The translations under genes were made by a program, and so were the position numbers. The notes beneath the pieces are model-generated. The model searched no databases, was not told the DNA's origin, and saw only the letters and a program-made list of their open reading frames with translations. Shown piece by piece: positions 12,243-21,161 of a DNA stretch of 32,137 nt. Source of the DNA: a virus; IMG/VR virus record IMGVR_UViG_3300031749_000022, positions 1-32,137 of that record; one strand, given 5' to 3'. Numbering within the stretch: the stretch's first letter is position 1; each line of letters opens with the position of its first letter.

Positions 12243-12863
12243 ATGTTCGATATCGAAATCAGGTCGAATCTGGATCAGATCCAGCGCAAGCTCAATTCGT
12301 TTGCGAATCGGCAGGTCCCGTTCGCGGCGGCAGAGGCATTGTCCAGCATGGCCACTATTGTGGCGGATGAGGAAAGAAAAAATCTCGAAAAAGTACTGGA
12401 TCGCCCCACCCCTTTCACGCTGCGGGCGATTCGAATACAAAAGGCGCGCAAAGACCGTCTCTATGCATCGGTCATCGTCCAGGACATCACGGCGGCATAT
12501 CTATATCCCTACGAGTTCGGCGGCCTCAACAAGCTGAACTCCAGTGCATTGCTCAAGCCTGTCGATGCGCGCTTGAACCAGTACGGCAATCTGCCTAAGT
12601 CGGCGCTCGATCGTTACAAAAACCGTCGCGACGTGTTTATCGGTAAGGTCAAAACGAAGATTGGAGACGTAAACGGGGTATGGCAACGTATCCCTCCGGT
12701 CAAAGGGAAGCCGGGCGGTTTGAAGCTGCTTGTCCGATTCGCGGATGCCCATGAGGCGACGCAGCATCTAGGCTGGAGATCGCTGGCAAAGCGCGTGGTC
12801 ATGCAAAACCTCAAAAAAGAATTCGGGAAGGCGATGGCCAAGGCCATTGCTACGGCCAAGTGA
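12243..12863 (+). CDS. Minor tail/virion protein (gpZ- or gp10-like), 206 aa
   Basis: The ATG at 12243 follows TGTGGA by 6 bases; nine codons upstream the frame is open but enters the terminator. The pattern 'LNSFANRQVPFAAAEALSSMATIVADEERKNLEKVLDRPTPFTLRAIRI' (22-72) followed by a 'YLYPYEFGG' motif is known from phage minor tail proteins of the gpZ/HK97 gp10 type. In these, a helix 'PFAAA.AL' precedes a 'RPT.FT' segment. The C-terminus is basic (KKEFGKAMAKAIATAK). Its place ahead of the terminase genes, away from the tail module, is unusual. I am sure it is a structural-module gene, and less sure of its exact role. Confidence 0.65.
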   Translation: MFDIEIRSNLDQIQRKLNSFANRQVPFAAAEALSSMATIVADEERKNLEKVLDRPTPFTLRAIRIQKARKDRLYASVIVQDITAAYLYPYEFGGLNKLNSSALLKPVDARLNQYGNLPKSALDRYKNRRDVFIGKVKTKIGDVNGVWQRIPPVKGKPGGLKLLVRFADAHEATQHLGWRSLAKRVVMQNLKKEFGKAMAKAIATAK

Positions 12864-12905
12864 AAGGGACTGCCTTTCATGGGTCCTTCCTGACCATCCA
12901 AAAGC

Positions 12906-12933
12906 CAAGGGCATTGCGCGCCTTGATTTTTTT
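12906..12933 (+). terminator. Weak possible terminator
   Basis: CAAGG and CCTTG form a 5-bp stem around a 10-base loop (GCATTGCGCG), followed by A and seven T residues. It lies between the gene ending at 12863 and the terminase small subunit. The stem is short, so termination may be slight. Confidence 0.35.
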
Positions 12934-12989
12934 CTAGCTGGCGAATTTCTGGGTAAGTGAATTCTTTTGTTTCAGGGTGAAATAGTGAA

Positions 12990-13583
12990 ATGCAAGGTGA
13001 AAACCAATACCTGAGCAAGAAAGAATTCGCGATCAGCCAGGGATGGAGCCCGAGTTACGTCACGAAGCTGAAAGAGCAGGGGCGTCTTGTGCTGTCGCCC
13101 GATGGAAAGCGCGTAGACGTCAAAGCGACCCTCGAAAGACTCAATCGCACTTCAGATCCATCGAAGGATCATGTGCGCGATCTTCATGCATCGGCTCGAT
13201 CTGAGCGAGACGTAGGGCGCCATACCAGGCCGGATGCGCCGGATGAAAGTGGCGAGCGTGGATCAACATCTTCGGATCCGAAATACTGGGACAACAAGAC
13301 TCGTCGAGAAGGCGCGCTTGCCGCCTTGGCCGAGCTCGAGCTTGCCAAGAAAGCAGGGATACTCGTGGAGCGGGATCGGGTGCAGGCTGTTGCATTCGCC
13401 GCCGGAAGAATGCTGCGCGATGCCATGCTGAATATTCCGACTCAGATCGCTCCGATCATTGCGGCGATGACGGATCCATGGGAAGTGGAGCGAGCGCTGC
13501 GCGATGCCATGCGCCAGGTGATGTCCGACATGGACAAGGTGACCGCGGACGATCTCGACAAGGCCATGGAGGCATCCCATTGA
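12990..13583 (+). CDS. Terminase small subunit (Nu1-like), 197 aa
   Basis: Residues 8-50 form a winged helix-turn-helix ('SKKEFAISQGWSPSYVTKLKEQGRLVLSPDGKRVDVKATL' style), the DNA-recognition part of Nu1-type small terminases. A polar linker follows (55-95). The C-terminal half ('TRREGALAALAELELAKKAGILVERDRVQAVAFAAGRMLRDAML') is the helical region that oligomerises and contacts the large subunit. It lies immediately upstream of the large subunit and overlaps its TTG start by 4 bases. GTGAAATAG before the ATG gives only a modest ribosome-binding site. This protein would recognise a cos-type or pac-type packaging site, which I could not locate. Confidence 0.85.
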   Translation: MQGENQYLSKKEFAISQGWSPSYVTKLKEQGRLVLSPDGKRVDVKATLERLNRTSDPSKDHVRDLHASARSERDVGRHTRPDAPDESGERGSTSSDPKYWDNKTRREGALAALAELELAKKAGILVERDRVQAVAFAAGRMLRDAMLNIPTQIAPIIAAMTDPWEVERALRDAMRQVMSDMDKVTADDLDKAMEASH

Positions 13584-15544
13584 GCCACGCCATCGCTGAT
13601 GGCGGCGAAGTGTACCTGCGAGCATTCTGCGGTGGGCTTGCTCCGGATCCTGAGCTTTGGATCGATGTATGGTCGGATGAGTACCAGCGGATCCCGCCTG
13701 GGAATGGTCCTGAACCAGGGAAGTACCGAACAGACAGAACCCCTTTTGCTCGCGAGCCGATGCGTTGCCTGTCGCCGGCGCATCCCTGTCGGCGCGTAGT
13801 GGCCATGGCCGCTTCGCAGCTGCTGAAAACGCAGATCGCGCTTAACTGGCTGTCCGCATCGATCCACCAGGCACCGGGCAACATGCTGACGCTGCTGCCG
13901 TCGGGCAACATCGCGAAGCGCGTATCCAGCCGGATCGGCAAGACGATCGACGAAGTTCCCGTGCTGAGGGAGCGTGTTGCGCCTGTCAGATCCAGAGACA
14001 GTCGAAATACCATCGACACGAAGGAATTCCGGGGGGGCACTCTTTACATCACGACGGCGGGATCGGCCGCGAACCTCGCCGAGATCCCGGCGAGATACGT
14101 CTATGGTGACGAGATCGACCGCTGGGAAGTGTCCGTCGATAAGGAAGGGGACCCGGTTGAGCTTGCCGAAGCTCGAACGAGCACATTTGGCAGGAACGCC
14201 AAGATCTATTACTCGAGCTCGCCGACCCTTGATGGGGTAAGCAGGATATCGTCCCTATTCAAACAGGGCGATCAACGTTACTACTACGTTCCTTGTCCTC
14301 ATTGCGGCGAGTACCAGCAACTCGAGTGGGAAAATCTTAGATGGGAAGCCGACTTCAGCGCCGCCCACTACATATGCGTCGAATGCGGAACGCTCATCGA
14401 GGAGCGTTTCAAAACACAGATGCTCGCTGCCGGCGAATGGCGGGCTCTTGCGGACGGGGACGGGGAAACCGTTTCATTCAATCTGTCGGCGCTCTATGCG
14501 CCGCTTGGATGGGTGTCATGGGTATCTTTGGCAAGGCAGTACGTCAAAGCGAAGCAAGCAGATGAAAAGGGCGACCCGGAGCCCATGCAGGTGTTCTACA
14601 ACACCAGGCTTGCACGCTGCTGGGACAACATCAAGGAGCGGACGCAGCCCGATGATCTGAGGGCGCGTGCCGAGCCATATCTTCTTCGGATACTTCCCGA
14701 AGGTGTCCTGGTTCTGACGGCCGCAGTAGACACACAGGACAATCGCCTCGAGCTCATGATCATTGGGTGGGGGGCAGGCCTTGAGCGATGGGTGATCGAT
14801 TACCAGGTCATTCATGGAGATCCGGCAACGGATGCTCCCTGGGAGATGCTGGAAGAAATTCTGACGACGCCACTGGCCTTTGATCACGGAGCAAGATTGG
14901 CGATTCGCGCCGTGGCGATCGATTCTGGCGGTCATCATACTCAAGATGTCTACGAATTTACCAGGGGCCGGAAATATCGCATGGTGTTCGCCGTCAAAGG
15001 CGCAAGCAAGCCATCGAGGCCGATCGTGGCCGCTCAGCCGAGCAAGGTCGATGTCAATCGACGCGGAAAACTTGAAAAAGGCGGTGCCGAGCTCTGGGTT
15101 GTCGGGGCCGATACTGCCAAGGACTGGCTGCATTCACGCTGGAAATTGGCGACGGGGCCCGGCGCGATTCATTTTTCGCAAGACCTCCCGGAAGATTTCT
15201 ATGGCCAGCTGTGCAGCGAGCGGCGCCTCATCAAGTATGTGAAAGGGCATAAGCGCAGCGAATGGGTCAAGGCGAGGGGAGATCGCAATGAGGCGCTCGA
15301 CCTGTCCGTGTACAACCTGGCGGCAGCACATCGCCTTGGGCTGCACAAGTGGCGCGACACGGACTGGGAACGTGAGCGGCGGAAAATTAACCCTCCACAG
15401 GCTGACTTGTTTGCGAATTCGGCGCTGGCGAAAAGTGCAGACGTTCACACGGTTCACACGGTTCGCGACAATCAAGTCGATGTGGCAACCAAGCAAAATG
15501 CACCATCCGGTACTGTGAAGAAACTGGTCAACAAGCTGGCATGA
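13580..15544 (+). CDS. terL: Terminase large subunit (lambda gpA family), 654 aa
   Basis: I place the start at a TTG at 13580 because GGAGG lies 7 bases upstream and the TTGA overlap with the small subunit fits; the frame is open to 13478 but is antisense-like there. The protein has a divergent Walker A region (about 73-85), the Walker B motif YVYGDEID (174-180), a zinc-finger-like CPHC...CVEC (239/242 and 266/269) typical of gpA, and a C-terminal nuclease-type region ('VLTAAVDTQDNRLELMIIGWG', 'AVAIDSGGH'). This is the ATP-driven packaging motor and endonuclease. The length agrees with lambda gpA (about 640). Confidence 0.93.
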   Translation: MSHAIADGGEVYLRAFCGGLAPDPELWIDVWSDEYQRIPPGNGPEPGKYRTDRTPFAREPMRCLSPAHPCRRVVAMAASQLLKTQIALNWLSASIHQAPGNMLTLLPSGNIAKRVSSRIGKTIDEVPVLRERVAPVRSRDSRNTIDTKEFRGGTLYITTAGSAANLAEIPARYVYGDEIDRWEVSVDKEGDPVELAEARTSTFGRNAKIYYSSSPTLDGVSRISSLFKQGDQRYYYVPCPHCGEYQQLEWENLRWEADFSAAHYICVECGTLIEERFKTQMLAAGEWRALADGDGETVSFNLSALYAPLGWVSWVSLARQYVKAKQADEKGDPEPMQVFYNTRLARCWDNIKERTQPDDLRARAEPYLLRILPEGVLVLTAAVDTQDNRLELMIIGWGAGLERWVIDYQVIHGDPATDAPWEMLEEILTTPLAFDHGARLAIRAVAIDSGGHHTQDVYEFTRGRKYRMVFAVKGASKPSRPIVAAQPSKVDVNRRGKLEKGGAELWVVGADTAKDWLHSRWKLATGPGAIHFSQDLPEDFYGQLCSERRLIKYVKGHKRSEWVKARGDRNEALDLSVYNLAAAHRLGLHKWRDTDWERERRKINPPQADLFANSALAKSADVHTVHTVRDNQVDVATKQNAPSGTVKKLVNKLA

Positions 15545-15553
15545 CGACGATAT

Positions 15554-15820
15554 ATGGAAAACTGGAATACCTCGACATCGATTCTCGCCGGACGGTCAAC
15601 CGTTCAGCTGCAGGCAGATCTTGCCCAGCTGCAGCAGGCCTATATTGATCTGTCGAGCGGCGCAAAGGGAGAGTCCTATTCCTACACACAAGGGGATGGT
15701 GCGAAATCCGTGACCTATACTCGTGCGAACATTTCGCAGCTCGTTGCAGCTATACGTGAAATTCAGGTGCAGCTCGGCATCATTACACGCGGCCGTCGCC
15801 CAATTCGTCTTGTTTTCTGA
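15554..15820 (+). CDS. Head-tail connector gpW-like protein, 88 aa
   Basis: A Leu/Gln-rich helix ('LQADLAQLQQAYIDLSSG', about 19-36) is followed by two strands ('SYSYTQGDGAKSVTYTRAN') and a second helix ('ISQLVAAIREIQVQLG', 59-74), ending in a basic RGRRPIR tail. This is the gpW fold: helix-strand-strand-helix. gpW closes the portal channel and prepares the head for gpFII. It lies between large terminase and portal, as in lambda. No good ribosome-binding site is visible. Confidence 0.85.
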   Translation: MENWNTSTSILAGRSTVQLQADLAQLQQAYIDLSSGAKGESYSYTQGDGAKSVTYTRANISQLVAAIREIQVQLGIITRGRRPIRLVF

Positions 15821-15821
15821 C

Positions 15822-17450
15822 ATGGCCGATCCAGTCAAAATATTAGGGGCGGATGGCAAGCCGCTTTCCCAGCGACGTCCATCCATGGTTGTCGGCGGAA
15901 AAGTTGCACCATATGATGCGGCCGACATTTATTCCGGCCACCTGGCGGCATGGAGACCCTATCTGTGGTCGCCTGACGGCGAGCTCAACATGTACCGCGA
16001 CCGGATCGTGTCGCGCGTTCGTGATCTGGTGCGAAATGATGGCTGGGCAAGCGGCACCGTCACCAGGGTTCTCGACAATGCCATCGGCGCTGATTTTAGG
16101 CCCATTTCGAAACCTGATTACAAGTGGCTTCAGTTCTATACAGGCAACAAGGCCTTCGACGCCACCTGGGCGGACGAGTTTGGCCGTGCCGTAGATGCAT
16201 ATTGGCGCAATTGGGGCAACGATACTGGCCGCTATTGTGATGTCACGCGGAATCAAACCATTCCTCAAATGATGAGGCTGGCTTTCCGGCACAAGCTGAT
16301 CGATGGCGATGCGCTGGCCATCATGTACTGGTTGCCGCAACGTGTGGGAATCGGCAAGGCGCGTTATGCAACAGCAGTTCAGGTCGTCGATCCGGATCGC
16401 CTGTCCAATCCCCAGATGCAATTCGACCAGCAAACCATGCGCGGCGGCGTGCAGGTCGATGAATATGGGGTGGCCACAGGATACTGGATCCGCAGAGCCC
16501 ACCAGGGCGACTGGTTCAATGCCGAAAAGGCGATGCATTGGGATCTCTATCCGAGAGAAACGGACTGGGGGCGTCCGGTGGTCGTGCATGACTATGACAT
16601 GGACCGAGCAGCGCAGCATCGAGGAGGCGCCGGCATTCTGACTCCGGTCATCGATCGTCTCAAGATGCTGATCAAGTATGACGGCACGGAATTGGACGCG
16701 GCGATCATCAATGCGATTTTCGGGGCCTACATCGAAAGCCCATTCGATCCGCAGTTCGTAGAGCAGGCCATGGGCGAATCCGAAGAGCTCAACACCTACC
16801 AGCAGGCTCGAGTGGATTTCCATGGCGAAAAGCGAATGACGCTCGGAGAGAGCCGCATTCCCATCCTGTTCCCGGGTGAAAAAATAACCGCCGTGGCGGC
16901 GGAACGTCCGAATACCAATTTCAAGGACTTTGAAGCGGCTGTGTTGCGCAATATTGCGGCCGGATCCGGGCTCTCGGCGCAGCAAGTTTCGAATAACTGG
17001 TCCGATGTCAATTACAGTTCGGCACGCGCAGCGCTCCTGGAGGCATGGAAGACGCTTTCGGTTCGTCGCCACAATTTCGGCATTGGCTTTTCCTCCAAGA
17101 TTCGGGCTGGGTTTTTGGAAGAATGTTTCGATGTCGACGATCTTCCGCTCCCGAGAAATGCACCTGACTTCATCGAATGCCGCGAGGCCTATGCCCGTTG
17201 TAAATGGATGGGGCCCGGCCGTGGATGGGTTGACCCGGTAAAGGAAAAGGCCGGATCGATTTTGGGCATGGATGCCGGATTGTCGACGCTCGAGAATGAA
17301 GCCGCTGAATCTGCCGGCGAGGATTGGGAAGAGATCATTGATCAACGCAAACGCGAAATCGAGGCTTTCAAGGAAAGAGGCATGACGCCGCCGAGCTGGG
17401 CAGTCGCTGAAAATGCCACGAATTCAATCAGGGAGCCAGAAGCAGAATGA
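15822..17450 (+). CDS. Portal protein (lambda gpB family), 542 aa
   Basis: The ATG at 15822 follows the gpW stop by one base, so reinitiation is likely; the open frame extends upstream to 15723 inside gpW. The protein has the portal signatures of the gpB family: 'RDRIVSRVRDLVRNDGWASGTVTRVLDNAIG' features (about 59-91), 'FRHKLIDGDALAIMYW' (146-161), 'VDPDRLSNP' and 'NYSSARAALLEAWKTL' (398-413). It forms the dodecameric ring through which DNA is packed. The length matches lambda gpB (533). It overlaps the protease gene by 4 bases. Confidence 0.92.
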   Translation: MADPVKILGADGKPLSQRRPSMVVGGKVAPYDAADIYSGHLAAWRPYLWSPDGELNMYRDRIVSRVRDLVRNDGWASGTVTRVLDNAIGADFRPISKPDYKWLQFYTGNKAFDATWADEFGRAVDAYWRNWGNDTGRYCDVTRNQTIPQMMRLAFRHKLIDGDALAIMYWLPQRVGIGKARYATAVQVVDPDRLSNPQMQFDQQTMRGGVQVDEYGVATGYWIRRAHQGDWFNAEKAMHWDLYPRETDWGRPVVVHDYDMDRAAQHRGGAGILTPVIDRLKMLIKYDGTELDAAIINAIFGAYIESPFDPQFVEQAMGESEELNTYQQARVDFHGEKRMTLGESRIPILFPGEKITAVAAERPNTNFKDFEAAVLRNIAAGSGLSAQQVSNNWSDVNYSSARAALLEAWKTLSVRRHNFGIGFSSKIRAGFLEECFDVDDLPLPRNAPDFIECREAYARCKWMGPGRGWVDPVKEKAGSILGMDAGLSTLENEAAESAGEDWEEIIDQRKREIEAFKERGMTPPSWAVAENATNSIREPEAE

Positions 17451-18322
17451 AATTTGCACATCTTGCCCAGCGGCTTTTCAACGTGCCGCTGGCGATTCAT
17501 CCCCGAAAAGCCGAAGTCATTATGGCGTCATTGGGTGAGCGACTGGGAATTACAAAGGTCATGCGCCTGGATGGCGATGTATTGCAGACGTCTGCATTTT
17601 TCGATTCGGGAGAATTCTCCGGCGCCGGATCCAATCCTCGAGCAGGTTATACGTTGCTCGAGGGAGTGGCGATTATCGAAATATCCGGGACGCTTGTTCA
17701 AAAGCTTGGAACGCTCGAACCATATTCCGGCATGACCGGATATGACGGTATTCGACAGAATTTCCTTGCTGCGCTTTCCGATCCGGATGTCAAAGCGATC
17801 GCTCTCGATATCGATTCTCCCGGGGGGGAAGTGGCCGGATGCTTCGATCTGGTCGACACCATTTATGAGGGCCGCGGCATGAAGCCGATCTGGGCGATCC
17901 TCGATGAGTCGGCTTATTCGGCAGGATATGCGCTGGCCTCTGCTGCCGATCGGATTGTCGTGCCGCGTACTGGAGGGGTGGGTTCGATCGGGGTGATTGC
18001 AATGCATGTCGATTGGTCTGCTGCCTTAACCGACAGCGGCATCAAGGTTACCTTCATTACTTATGGCGATCGGAAAGCCGACGGTCATCCGGAGATCCCT
18101 CTTTCGAAGGAAGCGCTCGATCGCTTCCAGAGTGATATTGATTCAATGGGCGAGCTGTTCGTCGACACGGTAGCCCGAAACCGAAACATCGCCGCCTCTA
18201 AGGTGCGTGATACCCAGGCGGCAACTTTCCTGGGAGCTGAAGGCGTTCTCGCCGGCCTGGCTGATGAAGTCATGGCGCCGGACGCCGCGTTTTTGGCCCT
18301 GCTGAAAGCAATGGGTAATTGA
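17447..18322 (+). CDS. Head maturation protease, S49 family (lambda gpC-like), 291 aa
   Basis: Core motifs of the S49 (SppA/ClpP-like) peptidases are present: 'IDSPGGE' (122-128), 'ESAYSAGYALAS' (154-165) with the likely catalytic serine 158, and Lys 210 in 'YGDRKADG' as the general base. It cuts scaffold and portal proteins during procapsid maturation. In lambda the scaffold Nu3 is the C-terminal part of the same gene; here the scaffold is a separate gene, so this protein is shorter than gpC (439). The ATG overlaps the portal stop. Confidence 0.92.
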   Translation: MKFAHLAQRLFNVPLAIHPRKAEVIMASLGERLGITKVMRLDGDVLQTSAFFDSGEFSGAGSNPRAGYTLLEGVAIIEISGTLVQKLGTLEPYSGMTGYDGIRQNFLAALSDPDVKAIALDIDSPGGEVAGCFDLVDTIYEGRGMKPIWAILDESAYSAGYALASAADRIVVPRTGGVGSIGVIAMHVDWSAALTDSGIKVTFITYGDRKADGHPEIPLSKEALDRFQSDIDSMGELFVDTVARNRNIAASKVRDTQAATFLGAEGVLAGLADEVMAPDAAFLALLKAMGN

Positions 18323-18344
18323 TTAATCTTCAAAGGAGCATTTT

Positions 18345-18926
18345 ATGAGCGTCGCAAAGAGATTGGCCAAGTCGGTTCCGTTCGCCCACTTGCTGGGAAT
18401 TCGCGCGGAAGATGAATCGGATGATGATCGCGAGAAGCGCGAAGAAGACGAAGCTCGCCGCGCTGAATGGGAAAAGAAGGCAGAAGACGATCCTGATCGT
18501 GAACGTCGAGAGGACGAGTCTGACGAGGAGTACGCCAAGCGCATGGAGAAAATGGACGAGGAGGAGGAAGAGGCTCGTCGTGCCGAGGATCGCCGTGCGC
18601 GTGGTGAGGGGGAAGATGGCGATTCCGAAGAGGCTCGCGCTGAGCGTGCCCGCTGCGCCCAAATCATTGCCTTCGGCATTACGAGCAATTGCATTCGTCA
18701 GGCAGCTGTCTTTGCGTTCGACACGACAATGTCCGCCAAAGTGGCAATTGCCAACATGAAGGCCACGCGTGCGGATGGGAAGCAGTCGATTCATTCGCGT
18801 ATGTCAGGAGTCGCCCCGATCAACCCCGTCGGAGCGGATGGAGGCGAGCAGCTCGATGCATCGAGCAGCAAGAGTGTTGCCGCAGCCATTATCCAGGCAG
18901 CCAAGAAAGCGCGCGGCGAGGCCTAA
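18345..18926 (+). CDS. Scaffold-like protein (Nu3 position), 193 aa
   Basis: The start has AAAGGAG 7 bases upstream. After a short N-terminus the protein becomes almost entirely Asp/Glu/Arg/Lys (about 21-95), a long charged helix suited to a coiled coil. A more ordinary helical C-terminal domain follows ('RCAQIIAFGITSN' to 'AAAIIQAAKKARGEA'). This composition and the location between protease and decoration protein are those of capsid scaffolds, which fill the procapsid and are then removed by the protease. The identification is by place and composition rather than by sequence match. Confidence 0.75.
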   Translation: MSVAKRLAKSVPFAHLLGIRAEDESDDDREKREEDEARRAEWEKKAEDDPDRERREDESDEEYAKRMEKMDEEEEEARRAEDRRARGEGEDGDSEEARAERARCAQIIAFGITSNCIRQAAVFAFDTTMSAKVAIANMKATRADGKQSIHSRMSGVAPINPVGADGGEQLDASSSKSVAAAIIQAAKKARGEA

Positions 18927-18961
18927 TCAAGCATCAATCTTTCATCATTTAGGAGATGTCC

Positions 18962-19651
18962 ATGACTCTTACAATCAATACCCTGGGAGACAATCCCCAG
19001 CAGCCCGGGATTCAGGCGGAAACGTACGTTCCGGATCAGCTGATTGCTGGCAATCTCAAACTTGTCAGCGACACGATCACGCTCGGTTCCGGAACACTTC
19101 AGCGCGGTACTGTGCTCGGCCAGCAAACCATCGGTGCGGCGACCTCGGTTGCGGCCAAGCCGGCCGGAGGCGCAAATACGGGCAATGGCACGATTTCCGC
19201 AGTGACGATTGCCGCGAATGCGCAAATCGGCAATTACGTGCTGACCGCGCTGTCTGCCACCGATTTTGAGGTGGTTGGACCCGACGGCAGTCGTCTGGCC
19301 GAAGCTACCGCAGGTACGGCTTACGTTGATCAAATCGGATTCACGATTACGGCAGGCGGCACGGCATTTTCTGCCGGCGACGGTTTTACCGTCACGGTCG
19401 CAGCGGGATCCGGCAACTATATCGAAAGCGTCAAGTCCGCCACCGATGGCAGCCAGTATCCCACCGCCATTCTGGCCGATTATGCGGATGCCTCGGGTGG
19501 CGCCGTTACGACTGGTGCGTATGTCATGGGCGAATTCAATGAGAATGCGCTGATATACGATGCCTCCTGGTCGATTACAACATTGAAGCCTGCACTCAGG
19601 CCTGTCGGGATATTCCTGAAGAACTTCGTTTCTGCAGCCGATCCCACCTGA
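18962..19651 (+). CDS. Head decoration protein (lambda gpD family) with insertion, 229 aa
   Basis: I use the ATG at 18962: AGGAG (18951-18955) is 6 bases upstream, whereas it directly touches the ATG at 18956. The protein begins with a gpD-like region ('GDNPQQPGIQAETYVPDQLIAGNLKLVSDTITLGSGTLQRGTVLGQ' style, 10-55). It ends with 'YPTAILADYADASGG' and 'MGEFNENALIYDAS' (about 163-200), both family hallmarks. Between them is an extra beta-rich segment of about 90 residues (Gly/Ala/Thr-rich). gpD trimers stabilise the expanded capsid. It is twice the length of lambda gpD (110) because of the insertion. Confidence 0.88.
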   Translation: MTLTINTLGDNPQQPGIQAETYVPDQLIAGNLKLVSDTITLGSGTLQRGTVLGQQTIGAATSVAAKPAGGANTGNGTISAVTIAANAQIGNYVLTALSATDFEVVGPDGSRLAEATAGTAYVDQIGFTITAGGTAFSAGDGFTVTVAAGSGNYIESVKSATDGSQYPTAILADYADASGGAVTTGAYVMGEFNENALIYDASWSITTLKPALRPVGIFLKNFVSAADPT

Positions 19652-19673
19652 TTAACCACGGAACTCCTCCTGT

Positions 19674-19697
19674 AACCCGCTTCGGCGGGTTTTTTTT
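19674..19697 (+). terminator. Intrinsic terminator between decoration and capsid genes
   Basis: AACCCGC (19674-19680), a TTCG tetraloop, GCGGGTT (19685-19691) and a run of eight T residues (19690-19697, the first two also in the stem). It lies inside the late operon, 23 bases ahead of the major capsid start, and no promoter is seen between it and the capsid gene. Confidence 0.9.
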
Positions 19698-19719
19698 CGC
19701 CCACTAAAAGGATATGGAA

Positions 19720-20760
19720 ATGGCCGACTTAGTTTTTGACACGAACGTCCTGATTCAGGTCGTACCCAATCTCAAGCGCGCCCAGAAGTTTCTTCTGGAC
19801 AAATTCTTCCCGAATCAGGTGACCTCGGATTCGGAATATGTCTCCATCGACGTCGACGTCGGCAAGCGCAGGATGGCTCCCTTCGTTTCGCCGTTGGTTG
19901 AAGGCAGGCTCGTCGAGCAAAGACGCTACCAGACCAACACCTTCAAGCCGGCCTACATCAAGGACAAGCGCGCTCCAGATCTCCGCAAGCCGGTTCGCAG
20001 GATGATCGGCGAGCGCATCGGCGGCGACATGACCGGCATGGAACGCATGATGGCCAATCTCGAATTCGAAATGACCGATCAGATCGATATTCTCGATCGT
20101 CGTCTCGAATGGATGGCCGCTCAAGCGCTCATGGGCGGTTCTGTTACCATCACGGGAGATGGCTTTCCCACTGTTGTGGTGGATTTCGGACGTGATCCCA
20201 CGCTGACGGTTGCGCTGACGGGTGGTGCAATCTGGTCTGCTGCCAACATTGCTGCGGACACAGCTGCGCCGAATGCGAACATCGAATCCTGGAGCCAGCT
20301 GGTCCTCCAGAAATCGGGCGGCGTTTGTACCGACATCATCATGACGGAAGGCGCATGGAATGCGCTGAAGCTCGATCCCGTCATCAAGCAAGCGATCTGG
20401 TACCCCGGCTCCGGTCAGGGCAATACCATTCAGATCGGGGCGCAAATCCAAAGAGGCGCCCAGTACAAAGGGCGCTGGGGGAATTACGACCTCTGGCTCT
20501 ACAACGACTGGTATGTCGACGACAACAATGTCGAGCAGCCGATGCTTCCGGATGGGACGGTCATCATGTGCGGCCCCGACATGATGGGAACGCGTGCTTT
20601 CGGTCAGATCATGGATCCCAACTTCAGCTATGAGGCGCTTCCCTACGCGCCGAAAACCTGGGTCGAGCAGGATCCCGCGCAAAGGCTGTTGCTGATGCAA
20701 TCCAGCCCGATCGTGATCCCGTCCAGGGTAAATGCCTGTCTGGCTGCGCAGGTGCTGTAA
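19720..20760 (+). CDS. Major capsid protein (lambda gpE family), 346 aa
   Basis: I choose the ATG at 19720 because AAAAGGA is 7-8 bases upstream; the ATG at 19714 is too close to it. The protein follows the gpE pattern: 'FPNQVTSDSEYVSIDVDVGKRRMAPFVSP' segment (about 31-60), 'KPAYIKDKRAPD', 'RRLEWMAAQALMGG' (about 128-141), a beta-hinge region, and 'WSQLVLQKSG', then 'YLW/NYDLWLYNDWYVD' and a C-terminal 'PNFSYEALPYAPKTWVEQDP' with 'LLMQSSPIVIPSRVNA'. It forms the HK97-fold shell. The length agrees with lambda gpE (341). Confidence 0.93.
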   Translation: MADLVFDTNVLIQVVPNLKRAQKFLLDKFFPNQVTSDSEYVSIDVDVGKRRMAPFVSPLVEGRLVEQRRYQTNTFKPAYIKDKRAPDLRKPVRRMIGERIGGDMTGMERMMANLEFEMTDQIDILDRRLEWMAAQALMGGSVTITGDGFPTVVVDFGRDPTLTVALTGGAIWSAANIAADTAAPNANIESWSQLVLQKSGGVCTDIIMTEGAWNALKLDPVIKQAIWYPGSGQGNTIQIGAQIQRGAQYKGRWGNYDLWLYNDWYVDDNNVEQPMLPDGTVIMCGPDMMGTRAFGQIMDPNFSYEALPYAPKTWVEQDPAQRLLLMQSSPIVIPSRVNACLAAQVL

Positions 20761-21161
20761 TGGAAGATCTGACCAAGCAAGATGGCGCTGGACAGCAGGA
20801 TGAAAACGCTGGTGTGCCCAGCGTTTCATCCGCCACTGAAGGCAGCTCTTCTGAAAAGAAACCCAAGCCCAAGCAAGCGACCAATGCGGCCCCTTCAGGG
20901 CAACCTGACCTGCTTGACCCGAACGCTTCGAAAGAAGTCACCCTGGCGGATGGCCTGGTTGAAGTCACCGTGGCGGATGGCAGGTCGATATGGGACGGCA
21001 AGACGCATCACAAGCCTGGTGCTGTCCTGACGATATCGAAGGATGACGCCGATGCTTTGAGGCGCAAGGGATTCATTCATGATCCTGCAGCTGTTCCCGT
21101 GCCCAAGGGAATTGGTCCTTCCTTCACGCCGGAGGATGGACCGAGGATCAAGGGCTACTGA
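20760..21161 (+). CDS. Protein in the lambda FI position, 133 aa
   Basis: It starts at the last base of the capsid stop (TAATG). The N-terminal 50 residues are polar, Ser/Lys/Pro/Gln-rich and probably disordered. A short internal repeat follows ('TLADGLVEV', 'TVADGRSI', 62-76) and then a small folded domain ('THHKPGAVLTISKDDADALRRKGFI'). That end is like the small domain in which phage proteins mark a head-completion or packaging accessory. By position it corresponds to lambda gpFI, which aids packaging, but I see no sequence identity to gpFI. Confidence 0.65.
   Translation: MEDLTKQDGAGQQDENAGVPSVSSATEGSSSEKKPKPKQATNAAPSGQPDLLDPNASKEVTLADGLVEVTVADGRSIWDGKTHHKPGAVLTISKDDADALRRKGFIHDPAAVPVPKGIGPSFTPEDGPRIKGY

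Noticed and set aside
15843-17345. 500-codon open frame on the minus strand
   Set aside because: It is the mirror of the portal gene and arises from its codon composition; no signals or motifs.
19729-20829. 366-codon open frame on the minus strand
   Set aside because: It lies antisense to the major capsid gene; no supporting motifs.
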